Part shown: piece by piece, positions 18,399-26,864 of the stretch | Numbering within the stretch: position 1 is the first letter of the stretch | Layout of the letters: every line of letters starts with the position of its first letter | From: an uncultured Polaribacter sp. | Lineage (GTDB): Bacteria; Bacteroidota; Bacteroidia; Flavobacteriales; Flavobacteriaceae | Assembly: GCF_947497695.1 (NCBI RefSeq) | Contig: NZ_CANMHM010000003.1 | Location: 124,001 to 188,000, forward strand | Direction: 5' to 3' | DNA: 64,000 nt | Made by a program: the position numbers and the translations under genes | Notes under the pieces: generated by a model | What the model saw: the letters and a program-made list of their open reading frames with translations, nothing else | What the model was told of the DNA's origin: nothing | The model's database searches: none

Positions 18399-18631
18399 TT
18401 GGAGGTGCCAAATTGACTCCTCCAAATCATATATAGACCTCACAGGTTTTCAAAACTGGTGAGGTCTGAAACACGAAAATCTTGAGGTCGCAATTTGCGT
18501 CGTCAAGATTTAAATAAAAGTTTAAGGTGCCAAATTGTCTCCTTAAAATTTAAGTTAAAGTAAAATTGGAGGTCGCAATTTGTGACCTCCAATTAAAAAA
18601 ACAACTTGAGGAGCCAATTTGGTGCCTCAAG
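18399..18631 (+). repeat. Array of 27-base palindromic repeats (R1-R5)
   Basis: Five 27-base palindromes lie at 18399-18425, 18481-18507, 18521-18547, 18566-18592 and 18605-18631. All share a centre of the form CAATTTG/CAAATTG flanked by GG and CC. Outer stems differ but stay self-complementary: TTGGA/TCCAA, CTTGA/TCAAG and TTTAA/TTAAA. With the AGAC hairpin at 18435-18467 the six centres are spaced 39-45 bases apart. A sixth copy lies inside the ORF6N gene. Confidence 0.85.
18435..18467. repeat. 33-base AGAC hairpin, copy 2
   Basis: Begins AGACCTCACAGG and ends CTGGTGAGGTCT around an A/T centre. Same length and frame as the hairpins at 9095-9127 and 49248-49280. Here it occupies one position in the palindrome array. 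Confidence 0.7.
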
Positions 18632-18641
18632 ATTATAAAAA

Positions 18642-19183
18642 ATGAAAGAAGAAGAAAATTTAATAATTCCTGATGAAATAATATCTAATAAAATCTATTT
18701 GATTCGGAATCAAAAGGTAATGTTAGATAGAGATTTAGCAGATTTGTATCAGGTCGAAACAAGAGTTTTAAAACAAGCAGTTAAAAGAAACTTAAATCGT
18801 TTTCCAGAAGATTTTATGTTTGAATTGACTAAAAATGAATTTGAAAATTGGAGATCACAATTTGTGACCTCCAATTCTGATAAGATGGGTTTACGTTATG
18901 CTCCAATGGTTTTACAGAGCAAGGAGTTGCAATGTTATCTAGTGTTTTAAATAGTGATAAAGCAATTGCAGTAAATATTAAAATTATTAGAATATTTACT
19001 AAAATGCGTGATTTATTAAATGATAATTTAAGTTTACGATTAGAAATTGAAGACATTAAAAAGAAAATGAACAATCACGATAAAAATATAGAATTGGTAT
19101 TTTCTTATTTGGATGAATTGGTTGAACGAAAAGAAGAGAAAAAAGAAAGAACACAAATAGGTTATAAAAAAGTTAAAGATTAA
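18642..19183 (+). pseudogene. ORF6N domain-containing protein, frameshifted
   Basis: The first frame (18642-18950) encodes the ORF6N DNA-binding domain: IPDEIISNKIYLIRNQKVML, DRDLADLYQVETRVLKQAVK, FPEDFMFELT and GLRYAPMV. The family motif then continues in another frame as TEQGVAMLSSVLNSDKAIAV, followed by a C-terminal coiled coil up to 19183. The join needs one more T in the run at 18910-18913, so this is a one-base deletion (or a sequencing error in a homopolymer). ORF6N proteins come from phage KilA-N-type antirepressors and are common accessory genes in Bacteroidota. The gene is inserted between parE and parC, behind a palindrome array. Confidence 0.85.
18848..18874 (+). repeat. Palindromic repeat R6 inside the ORF6N gene
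   Basis: This copy is almost identical to R4 upstream (two differences over 31 bases including flanks). In frame it encodes WRSQFVTSN, at a site that is typically LRSQxVTS in ORF6N proteins as I recall the family. R4, read in the matching frame, would encode the same residues. Confidence 0.75.
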
Positions 19184-19206
19184 AACAAATAGTTGGCAAA
19201 CAAGCT

Positions 19207-19292
19207 TGCGTTAGGGATTGAACGGTTTGTTTGAGCTCTTACGCTTTTTAGCGTAAAGCGAGTAGTGAAAGCCCGACCTTTAGGTAACGCCC
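19207..19292 (+). ncRNA. Structured element upstream of parC (candidate RNA)
   Basis: An outer stem GCGTTA (19208-19213) / TAACGC (19285-19290) and GGG/CCC enclose a perfect hairpin TTACGCT-TTTT-AGCGTAA (19239-19256). The sequence has much higher GC than its surroundings. From memory, similar GCGTTAGGGATTGAA...AACGCCC elements are dispersed in Flavobacteriaceae genomes. It may be a mobile repeat rather than a functional RNA. Confidence 0.45.
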
Positions 19293-19337
19293 AAATAATA
19301 AATAATTAAACGATTAAACAGTTAAACGTTTTTTTTA

Positions 19338-22076
19338 ATGAGTGAAGAAACAAACGAACACGAACACGAAGAAGAATTAACAAACGAAGGAGAACAATTA
19401 GATTCGCCCCAAGAAGAGACCATTACCAAAGTTACAGGCATGTACAAAGAGTGGTTTTTAGATTATGCTTCGTATGTAATTTTAGAAAGAGCAGTGCCTT
19501 CTTTAGAAGATGGTTTAAAGCCAGTTCAAAGAAGAATTATGCATTCTATGAAAGATTTAGATGATGGACGTTACAATAAAGTAGCAAATATTGTTGGGCA
19601 CACTATGCAGTATCATCCTCATGGAGATGCTTCTATTGCAGATGCAATGGTGCAAATTGGGCAGAAAGAATTGCTAATTGATATGCAAGGAAATTGGGGT
19701 AATATCTTAACAGGAGATAGAGCTGCAGCCTCTAGATATATTGAAGCTAGACTTTCTAAATTTGCTTTAGATGTTGTTTTTAACCCCAAAACTACAGAAT
19801 GGAAACTGTCTTATGATGGACGTAGAAAAGAACCGATTGATTTACCTGTAAAATTTCCATTGTTGTTGGCTCAAGGAGCAGAGGGAATTGCAGTTGGGTT
19901 ATCTACCAAAATATTGCCACATAATTTTATTGAGTTAATAGATGCTTCCATTAAATATTTAAAAGGCAGAAGTTTTAAAATTGTACCCGACTTTTTAACA
20001 GGAGGAATTGCAGATTTTACGAATTATAATGATGGAAAAAGAGGAGGAAAGGTTCGTATTCGTGCAAAAATTTCTCAATTAGATAAAAAGACGTTGGTTA
20101 TCACAGAAATTCCTTTTTCTACAACCACAACTTCTTTAATTGATAGTATTTTAAAAGCCAACGATAAAGGGAAGATTAAAATTAAAAAGATTGAAGATAA
20201 TACAGCAGCAGAAGTAGAGATTTTAGTGCATTTGCCACCAAATGTATCGCCAGATAAATCGATTGATGCTTTGTACGCATTTACCAATTGCGAAACTTCT
20301 ATATCTCCTTTAGCTTGTACAATTCAAGATAATACTCCTGTTTTTGTTGGAGTTTCAGACATGCTAAAACATTCTACAGATTTAACTGTTGAATTGTTGA
20401 AAAAAGAGTTAGAAATTCAGTTAAATGAATTGGAAGAGCAATGGCATTTTTCTTCTTTAGAAAGAATTTTTATAGAAAATAGAATTTATAGAGATATAGA
20501 AGAAGAAGAAACCTGGGAAGGTGTAATTGAAGCCATAGATAAAGGTTTAAAACCACATATTAAACACTTAAAACGTGCTATAACTGTTGAAGATATTACA
20601 CGTTTAACAGAAATTAGAATCAAGAAAATTTCTAAATTTGATATTGATAAAGCGAAACAATTTATAGAAAGTTTAGAAGAAAAAATTGCAGTTGTAAAAA
20701 ATCATTTAGCCAATTTAATTGAGTTTGCAATCGATTATTTTAAGCGTTTAAAAGAAACCTATGGCAAAGGAAAAGAACGTAAAACAGAAATAAGAATTTT
20801 TGATGACATTGTAGCGTCTAAAGTTGCCATGAACAATGCAAAATTGTATGTAAATAGAGCAGAAGGCTTTATTGGAACCTCTTTAAAAAGAGACGAATTT
20901 GTTACAGATTGTTCTGATATTGACGATATTATTATTTTTAGAAAAGATGGTGTAATGACAGTTACTAAAATAGATGCTAAAACATTTGTTGGTAAAGATA
21001 TAATACATGTAGCTGTCTTTAAAAAGAAAGACAAAAGAACAGTGTATAATTTTATGTATAGAGATGGTACAAAAGGTACATCTTACATGAAACGTTTTAA
21101 CGTTACCTCTGTTACTCGTGATAAAGAGTATGACTTAACCAATGGTAGTAAAGGTTCTGTAGTGCTTTATTTTTCTGCAAACTTAAATGGAGAAGCAGAA
21201 GTTGTAACTGTAAACTTAAGATCTAACGGACGAATTTTGAAGTTGAAATTTGATATAGATTTTGCTGATTTATCTGTAAAAGGGAGAGCTGTTAGAGGAA
21301 ATGTAATTACAAAATATGCTATAAAATCGATTGAATTTAAAGCAGAAGGAGTGTCTACTTTAAAACCACGTAAAATTTGGTTTGATGATGCTGTGCAACG
21401 TTTAAATGTTGATGAAAGAGGCGAGTTGTTAGGCGAATTTAGAGCAGAAGATAAATTATTAATTATTACTCAAAGTGGAAAAGCAAAGGCTGTAAAGCCA
21501 GATGTAGCAATGCATTTTGAAGATGATATGATTGTTTTAGAAAAATGGAAACCTAACAAACCTATTTCTGCAATTTATTTTGATGGAGAAAAAGAACGTT
21601 ATTACATTAAACGTTTTTTAATTGAAACAGCAGATAAAGAGGAGATTATTATTACAGAACATCCTAAAAGTCAATTAGAGATTGTATCTACAGATTACAG
21701 ACCTGTTGCAGAAATTCAATATTCTAAAAGAAGTATTGAAAATGAGGAAGTAAATTTAGAGGAATTTATTGCTGTAAAAGGAATTAAAGCATTAGGAAAC
21801 CAATTAACGACAGAGAAAATAAAGCAAGTCAACTTATTGGCATCGTTACCTTTTGATGAACCTGTAGAAGAAACATCCGAAGAAATGGAAGTGGTGGATG
21901 AAGAAGTGATTCAGGATAAATTGCCACTTGAAGTACCAGAAGTTGAAGTTAAAAAACCAGTTTTAGAAGAACTTTCTGCCGAAGAAAAAGCAAAAAGGGT
22001 TTTACAAAAATCAATTGCTAAAAAGAAAGCAGAAGAGAAGAAAAAGGATGATGATAGTCAAGCGAAGTTGTTTTAA
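19338..22076 (+). CDS. parC: DNA topoisomerase IV subunit A
   Basis: The DNA-cleaving subunit of topoisomerase IV. The 912-residue protein has an acidic N-terminal extension (about 1-28), the winged-helix region, the catalytic Tyr134 in RAAASRYIEARLS, and a quinolone-region HPHGDASIADAM (93-104). A beta-propeller C-terminal domain follows, then a highly charged Lys/Glu tail after about 840. The residue aligned with E. coli ParC Ser80 is Ala98. Start codon ATG at 19338; the structured element 19207-19292 lies upstream. Confidence 0.93.
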   Translation: MSEETNEHEHEEELTNEGEQLDSPQEETITKVTGMYKEWFLDYASYVILERAVPSLEDGLKPVQRRIMHSMKDLDDGRYNKVANIVGHTMQYHPHGDASIADAMVQIGQKELLIDMQGNWGNILTGDRAAASRYIEARLSKFALDVVFNPKTTEWKLSYDGRRKEPIDLPVKFPLLLAQGAEGIAVGLSTKILPHNFIELIDASIKYLKGRSFKIVPDFLTGGIADFTNYNDGKRGGKVRIRAKISQLDKKTLVITEIPFSTTTTSLIDSILKANDKGKIKIKKIEDNTAAEVEILVHLPPNVSPDKSIDALYAFTNCETSISPLACTIQDNTPVFVGVSDMLKHSTDLTVELLKKELEIQLNELEEQWHFSSLERIFIENRIYRDIEEEETWEGVIEAIDKGLKPHIKHLKRAITVEDITRLTEIRIKKISKFDIDKAKQFIESLEEKIAVVKNHLANLIEFAIDYFKRLKETYGKGKERKTEIRIFDDIVASKVAMNNAKLYVNRAEGFIGTSLKRDEFVTDCSDIDDIIIFRKDGVMTVTKIDAKTFVGKDIIHVAVFKKKDKRTVYNFMYRDGTKGTSYMKRFNVTSVTRDKEYDLTNGSKGSVVLYFSANLNGEAEVVTVNLRSNGRILKLKFDIDFADLSVKGRAVRGNVITKYAIKSIEFKAEGVSTLKPRKIWFDDAVQRLNVDERGELLGEFRAEDKLLIITQSGKAKAVKPDVAMHFEDDMIVLEKWKPNKPISAIYFDGEKERYYIKRFLIETADKEEIIITEHPKSQLEIVSTDYRPVAEIQYSKRSIENEEVNLEEFIAVKGIKALGNQLTTEKIKQVNLLASLPFDEPVEETSEEMEVVDEEVIQDKLPLEVPEVEVKKPVLEELSAEEKAKRVLQKSIAKKKAEEKKKDDDSQAKLF

Positions 22077-22086
22077 AAATTATTAA

Positions 22087-22428
22087 ATGAAAATTAAACA
22101 TATTTATATTTTATTATCAGTAGTAGGTATTTGTTATACTTGGTATTATAACATCCAGTGGTTTCAAACTGCAGAAAATCCTACTTTTTTAAATTTTATG
22201 AATGATGCTCAAATAAATTTTGCAGGCAAGTCTTTTGGGGCAGATTTAACCGTTGTTGTTTTTACTTTTTTTGCATTTATGATTCCAGAATCTTTGCGTT
22301 TAAAAATTAAGTTTTGGTGGATTTTAATTCCGTTAACATTTTTAATTGCAATTGCATTTACTTTTCCATTGTTTTTATATATGAGACAAATTAAGTTAGA
22401 AAAACTAATAACTAAGAAATTAAATTAA
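22087..22428 (+). CDS. DUF2834 family membrane protein
   Basis: A 113-residue protein with three hydrophobic segments (about 5-20, 52-68 and 76-98). The N-terminal YYNIQWFQ, followed by a middle NFMNDAQINFAGKSFGADL and FWWILIPLTFLIAIAFTFPLFLYMR, matches the small DUF2834 membrane family. Function is unknown. It starts 11 bases after parC and is probably co-transcribed with it. Confidence 0.75.
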   Translation: MKIKHIYILLSVVGICYTWYYNIQWFQTAENPTFLNFMNDAQINFAGKSFGADLTVVVFTFFAFMIPESLRLKIKFWWILIPLTFLIAIAFTFPLFLYMRQIKLEKLITKKLN

Positions 22429-22892
22429 TAGGTTTAATCTTTTGAAATTAATTTAGAATTAAACATTATTAGGCATTAATTAAATTTATAAAATAAAAAT
22501 AATTTTATTTTTGATAAGATAGCTTGGTTTTTAGACTATTTAAAACGCTTTTTTGAAGGTTTGTTGTGTTGTTTTTTTTTTTTTTTTTTTGAAACGATTG
22601 TTCTGAATAAATTAATTATTAGGATGATTAAAATTTCGTATTTATTTATGTTTAAGTAACTTAATTTTTTCGTACAATAAACCTAAACCTATTGAAATGA
22701 TTGGTTAGTAATTGAATTTAAACTGTTGTCTTGAAATATATAGGGATTCTGCAATTATTTCATCAAAAAACAGTATTTGAAAATTTTAAGTAAGAATATT
22801 ACTCTTAAGTTTGCAACAAAATAATTTGTCATTCCTGCGAAAGCAGGAATCTATATTAACCAACTAAATTTAAAAACGACATCACAAAAAAA
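22429..22892. other. Intergenic region with T19 tract and a REP-like hairpin
   Basis: No coding frame is supported. It holds an uninterrupted run of 19 T (22572-22590), which is prone to length variation or assembly error, and a hairpin ATTCCTGC-GAAA-GCAGGAAT (22831-22850) within a GTCATTCC...GGAATCT context, a palindrome type widely dispersed in bacterial genomes. Confidence 0.6.
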
Positions 22893-24026
22893 TTACTTCA
22901 TCTTCTCAAAGAAAGTCAATTTATAATTTGGTAATAACTCATTATTTGTAATTTTAATAATATCCTTTAAAACCAAATCGGGTCTTGTAGGTGCTAATTC
23001 ATAAAAAATAACGCCACCAGTTTTTCCTTTTTTGGTTGAAGGAGTGTAGATGTTATTATTTTTAAAAGCATCAAATTGATTATAAATTTGATTGCTTTGT
23101 AATAATTGTTCTTTGGATGAAAAATATCCAGGAGAAATCCAAAAATCAGCATTTTTAGCTTTCTCAAAAACACTTTCAAAACTTAAAGATAAACTTCCTT
23201 TTCCCTCAGAATTTTTCCATAAATAAGAAACATTTGCATCTTTTAAAAATTGAGCCATAAAACTTTTACCAGCAGGTAAATTCCAAATGTCTTTGCTCAT
23301 AATTGCACCAGATAAAATAGTTGGTTTTTTTGTTGATTTTAAAGCTGTTTTTTTAGCATCTAAGTAATCAGCTTCAATGGTTTTAAAAATACGATCAGCT
23401 TGTTTTTCTTTATCAAACAAAACACCAAAAAATTTAATCCATTCTGCTCTGCCTAAAGGCGTTTTTTCTAACCAATCTCCGTTATAAATTACATCAATGC
23501 CTGCTTTTTTTATGGTAGTTAAACTTTTATCAGCTGCAGAAACACTAAAGCCAACCACTAATTCTGGCTGTAAATCCAATAATATTTCTGTATTTAAAGC
23601 ATTTTCTTTTCCTATTTCTTTGATTTTACCTGCATCAATTAATTTTCTTGTTTTTTCTGATGAAACATATTTTGAATGCGGGAAACCAATAATTGAAGCC
23701 TCTTCTTTCAATAATTCAACCATTGGAATGTGTGTTGTAGAAGTAACTATAATTTTTTGAATAGGAGTAAAGAGGGTATTTGTAGATTTTTTTTCTTTAG
23801 GATTTCTTTTTTTGATAACATACTCAAAAGTTTCATCAAAATTTTGATACGCAGCTTTTATAATTAGTTTTTTAGTTCCGTTTTCTGTAATAATGTCAAA
23901 ACCTTTAGCATATTTAATGTTACTTGTTGAAAAGGTTTTTTTATCAACTTTTATAGCTTCTTTTTTACAAGAAATTATCAATAAAAAATAGACGCATAAA
24001 AATAAAGTGTATATAAGTTTTTTCAT
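22893..24026 (-). CDS. ABC transporter substrate-binding lipoprotein, BtuF-like
   Basis: A 377-residue periplasmic-side binding protein of the helical-backbone (type III) class. The ATG at 24026 gives MKKLIYTLFLCVYFLLIISC, a clear lipoprotein signal with Cys20; the upstream frame to 24122 has no such signal and is rejected. The two lobes contain PIQKIIVTSTTHIPMVELL and LNTEILLDLQPELVVGFS, then WEKF-type helix WIKFFGVLFDKEKQADRIF. It is divergent from a riboswitch-controlled BtuB-like receptor, so cobalamin or a related corrinoid is the probable ligand. Confidence 0.85.
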   Translation of the reverse strand: MKKLIYTLFLCVYFLLIISCKKEAIKVDKKTFSTSNIKYAKGFDIITENGTKKLIIKAAYQNFDETFEYVIKKRNPKEKKSTNTLFTPIQKIIVTSTTHIPMVELLKEEASIIGFPHSKYVSSEKTRKLIDAGKIKEIGKENALNTEILLDLQPELVVGFSVSAADKSLTTIKKAGIDVIYNGDWLEKTPLGRAEWIKFFGVLFDKEKQADRIFKTIEADYLDAKKTALKSTKKPTILSGAIMSKDIWNLPAGKSFMAQFLKDANVSYLWKNSEGKGSLSLSFESVFEKAKNADFWISPGYFSSKEQLLQSNQIYNQFDAFKNNNIYTPSTKKGKTGGVIFYELAPTRPDLVLKDIIKITNNELLPNYKLTFFEKMK

Positions 24027-24061
24027 CAAAAATAAATAAACAACAATATTACAAAAACGTT

Positions 24062-24090
24062 TTGTTATACCAATTTTAAAACTACATTTG
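24062..24090 (+). promoter_or_regulatory. Bacteroidota-type promoter for the riboswitch transcript
   Basis: TTG (24062-24064) and TACATTTG (24083-24090) are separated by 18 bases, matching the -33/-7 consensus TTG and TAnnTTTG. It is placed about 47 bases before the conserved cobalamin riboswitch core. Confidence 0.7.
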
Positions 24091-24136
24091 CAGCGAATTT
24101 TGGTTTTGATGTAATACATCATTTTACATTAAATTA

Positions 24137-24312
24137 AAAGGGAATCTGGTTAAAATCCAGAACTGTTCCCGCAACTGTAAGTTTATGCTAAACATAGTTT
24201 AGTACCTTATAAAGGATGTTATTTATTCTTTAGCCACTGTTTAATTACTGATACAAATTCAGTATAAATGGGAAGGCAAATAACATAAAAACAAGTCAGG
24301 AGACCTGCCACT
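24137..24312 (+). ncRNA. Cobalamin riboswitch
   Basis: Conserved landmarks occur in order: AAAGGGAATCTGGT, ACTGTTCCCGCAACTGTAA, GCCACTG (24233), GGGAAGGC (24270) and the B12 box AAGTCAGGAGACCTGCC (24292-24308). Cobalamin binding should fold the RNA and shut down the downstream TonB receptor gene. A TGTACA...TGTACA inverted repeat (about 24347-24374) between the aptamer and the ATG could belong to the expression platform. Confidence 0.96.
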
Positions 24313-24414
24313 TTTCAAGATGTAAAAACTTTCGGGATAAAAGTTTATGTACAATTTAGGAGCTTTCTTGTACACATAATTTACCTGATTTATTGTAAAT
24401 CAAATTTATTTAAA

Positions 24415-26298
24415 ATGAAAAAACAATTATTTATTGTTAGTGTATTGGCATGTAGTTTTGTCAGCACAAATCTTTTTGCACAAAAAAAAGAAAAGCAAAA
24501 AGAAAAAGTAGAAATCTTGAATGAAGTTGTAGTTACTGCAACAAAATTTGCCACCAACAAAAAAAATATAGGTAAAGTTGTACATAAAATCACTCAAGAA
24601 ACCATTAAAAATAGTCAAGGAAAAACAGTTGTAGACTTATTAAACGATGTTCCAGGAGTTGAAATTAATGGTAATTTTAGTACAAAGGGGCAAAATTTAG
24701 GGTATTATATTAGAGGAGGTAGAAACAGACAAGTGGCTATTTTAATTAATGGGGTTTCTGTAAACGACCCATCTTCCTTTAATGGCGATTTTGATTTACG
24801 TCAAATAGATATCAACCAAATTGAAAGCATTGAGGTTTTAAAAGGAGCGTCATCTACTTTATATGGTACAGGTGCAGCAACTGGTGTTATTAACATTCTA
24901 TTAAAAAAGGCTTCAAAAAAGCAATTTGCAGGTACTTTTAATTCTTCTTTAGGTACAAATTCTTCTGTTGAGGATACTGAAATTTTTGGTGATGAATTTG
25001 CTACCAGTTTTAATTTTAATGGAACTTTAAATAAAATAGACTACTTAGTTGCTTTAAATCGAACAGATTCAAGAGGTTTATCATCATTAGAAAGCACTAC
25101 AGAAACATTATTTGAAGAAGATAATTTTACAAGACAAAATGTATTATTAAATTTAAATTATAGCATTACTGATCAATTTAATTTAAGTGTTTTTTCAAGT
25201 TATGACGAGTTTTCAACTGATTTTGATGGTTTTTCTGTAGATGCAAACAATAACTTAGAAAGTATTCAAAAAAGAATGGGTATAAATGCTGACTATAAAT
25301 ACAATAAAGGAACGTTAAAAGTAAGAACTTTTTATACTGATATTGATAGAAATCAAACTCCTTCAGCAGATTTTTTTAATGGAAATGTATATGGTTTTGA
25401 TGTCTATAACAACTACAAATTTAATAATGTGTATTCATTTTTAGCTGGTTTTACTTCTCAATATCAAGATATGACTCAAAAAACCGCATTTAGTACTATT
25501 GAAGAAGGAACAGGAAAACAACATTTTTACGATCCTTATGTATCATTAAATTATAATTCACTTTCTGGATTTAATTTTAATGCAGGAACTCGTTTAAATA
25601 TTCATAGTGAATACGGTAGTAATTTTGTTTTTAATGTAAACCCTTCTTACAACTTTGATATTAATAATAACAATGTAAAAGTTTTTGCTTCTTACAGTAC
25701 TGCTTTTGTAACACCAACTTTGTCTGAAATTTTTACAAAACTATCTACTATTGATGAACTTTTACCAGAAGAAGACATGACTTTAGAGGCTGGTTTTGAA
25801 TTAAATTTAGCTAAAAACATTACTTTAAATGGAACCTATTTTTATAGAGAAGAAACCAATAAAATTGGATTTGACCCTATGACATTTCAAACAATTAATG
25901 ATTTGGGAACTTTTTATGCAAACGGACTTGAAACTGAAATGATATTTAAAGTAACAGATAAATTACGTTTATTAGCCAATTATACCTATATAGATAGAGA
26001 TGAAAACTTATTGCTAAAAATACCTCAAAATAAGTTTTTTATAAAAGCAGATTATAATTTAAGCACATCAACTTTTACATCTTTAAGTTACAGGTTTGTT
26101 GATGAAACAAAAGATTTTGGGAATGTAGATTTAGCTTCTTACAACTTGGTAGATTTTTTTATCAATCATAGTATATTAAAAAATAAAGTTACTTTTTATG
26201 GAAATATAACAAATATATTTAATGAAAATTTTCAAGAAATTGCAGGCTTTACAACTCGTGGTAGAAACTATAATTTAGGGGTAAGAGTACAATTTTAA
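24415..26298 (+). CDS. btuB: TonB-dependent receptor, BtuB-like (cobalamin)
   Basis: A 627-residue outer membrane receptor. Signal peptide MKKQLFIVSVLACSFVSTNL ending at FAQ; a TonB-box-like segment ILNEVVVTATK; plug domain about 45-165 with DLLNDVPGVEINGN, YYIRGGRNRQVAILINGV and GASSTLYGTGAATGVINI; then a 22-strand barrel ending in aromatic NYNLGVRVQF. It imports its ligand into the periplasm using TonB energy. The cobalamin riboswitch directly upstream identifies the likely ligand as vitamin B12 or a corrinoid. Confidence 0.9.
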   Translation: MKKQLFIVSVLACSFVSTNLFAQKKEKQKEKVEILNEVVVTATKFATNKKNIGKVVHKITQETIKNSQGKTVVDLLNDVPGVEINGNFSTKGQNLGYYIRGGRNRQVAILINGVSVNDPSSFNGDFDLRQIDINQIESIEVLKGASSTLYGTGAATGVINILLKKASKKQFAGTFNSSLGTNSSVEDTEIFGDEFATSFNFNGTLNKIDYLVALNRTDSRGLSSLESTTETLFEEDNFTRQNVLLNLNYSITDQFNLSVFSSYDEFSTDFDGFSVDANNNLESIQKRMGINADYKYNKGTLKVRTFYTDIDRNQTPSADFFNGNVYGFDVYNNYKFNNVYSFLAGFTSQYQDMTQKTAFSTIEEGTGKQHFYDPYVSLNYNSLSGFNFNAGTRLNIHSEYGSNFVFNVNPSYNFDINNNNVKVFASYSTAFVTPTLSEIFTKLSTIDELLPEEDMTLEAGFELNLAKNITLNGTYFYREETNKIGFDPMTFQTINDLGTFYANGLETEMIFKVTDKLRLLANYTYIDRDENLLLKIPQNKFFIKADYNLSTSTFTSLSYRFVDETKDFGNVDLASYNLVDFFINHSILKNKVTFYGNITNIFNENFQEIAGFTTRGRNYNLGVRVQF

Positions 26299-26319
26299 AT
26301 AAGAAGTTTGTTTAAAATT

Positions 26320-26350
26320 AAAAAGACCATCTACTTAAGATGGTCTTTTT
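26320..26350. terminator. Bidirectional terminator
   Basis: A perfect 13-bp stem (AAAAAGACCATCT / AGATGGTCTTTTT, loop ACTTA) lies between the convergent btuB-like gene and the 26352 gene, with the stem's own A and T runs serving both directions. Confidence 0.88.
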
Positions 26351-26351
26351 A

Positions 26352-26864
26352 TTACAATAATTTTCTCACTTCATTTTTAATAAATGAAAGTGCTGTTTCT
26401 GTTGGAGGTAATGTTTTAGTGTAATATAAGATAACATTTTCTCTTAAACTATTTGCAGTTTTACTTGTTTCTGCAACTTGTTTTAATTGATTAATAACTG
26501 CATTTTTTGAGGCTAAAATAGCAGTCCAAGAAGCATCAGAAATATACATTTGTTGTACTAAGTTGTGTTCAAATTCTTGCTCTATATTTGCAATTAATAA
26601 TTGTAAATAATCATTTATATTTTCTGAAACGGGTTTTACTCTTACTAATAATTTAGCAGGGTTTATTCTTTCACAAAATAACATTAAGCGTTCATAAGCT
26701 TTTAACTTTATTGGAAGAGACTCTTTTTTTACTTCTGATAAAATAGCTAATTTTTTCTCGGAATTTTGCTGTTTTAAAAATTCTTTAAACATAAAATAAG
26801 CTACTAAAGCTGTAACTAAAGCTGGTAAAATATAGGCAATACTTTCTAATAATTTATCTTCCAT
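26352..26864 (-). CDS. Conserved hypothetical membrane-anchored protein
   Basis: A 170-residue protein with one N-terminal transmembrane segment (about 10-28, YILPALVTALVAYFMF) followed by a helical cytoplasmic part with KLKAYERLMLFCERINPAKL, DYLQLLIANIEQEFEHNLVQ and WTAILASKNAVINQL. I recognise the pattern as a recurrent unnamed flavobacterial family but no function. Its ATG abuts the stop of the DUF3307 gene upstream, so the SatD, DUF3307 and this gene probably form one operon. Confidence 0.7.
   Translation of the reverse strand: MEDKLLESIAYILPALVTALVAYFMFKEFLKQQNSEKKLAILSEVKKESLPIKLKAYERLMLFCERINPAKLLVRVKPVSENINDYLQLLIANIEQEFEHNLVQQMYISDASWTAILASKNAVINQLKQVAETSKTANSLRENVILYYTKTLPPTETALSFIKNEVRKLL

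Noticed and set aside
18399-18631. CRISPR array
   Set aside because: The repeats are of similar length and near-regular spacing, but the spacers are only about 12-18 bases (or hold another hairpin), the repeats vary in sequence, and no cas gene is present.
22572-22590. T19 run as a phase-variation switch
   Set aside because: It is not in a promoter or coding position for any gene I can support; it may also be an assembly artefact.
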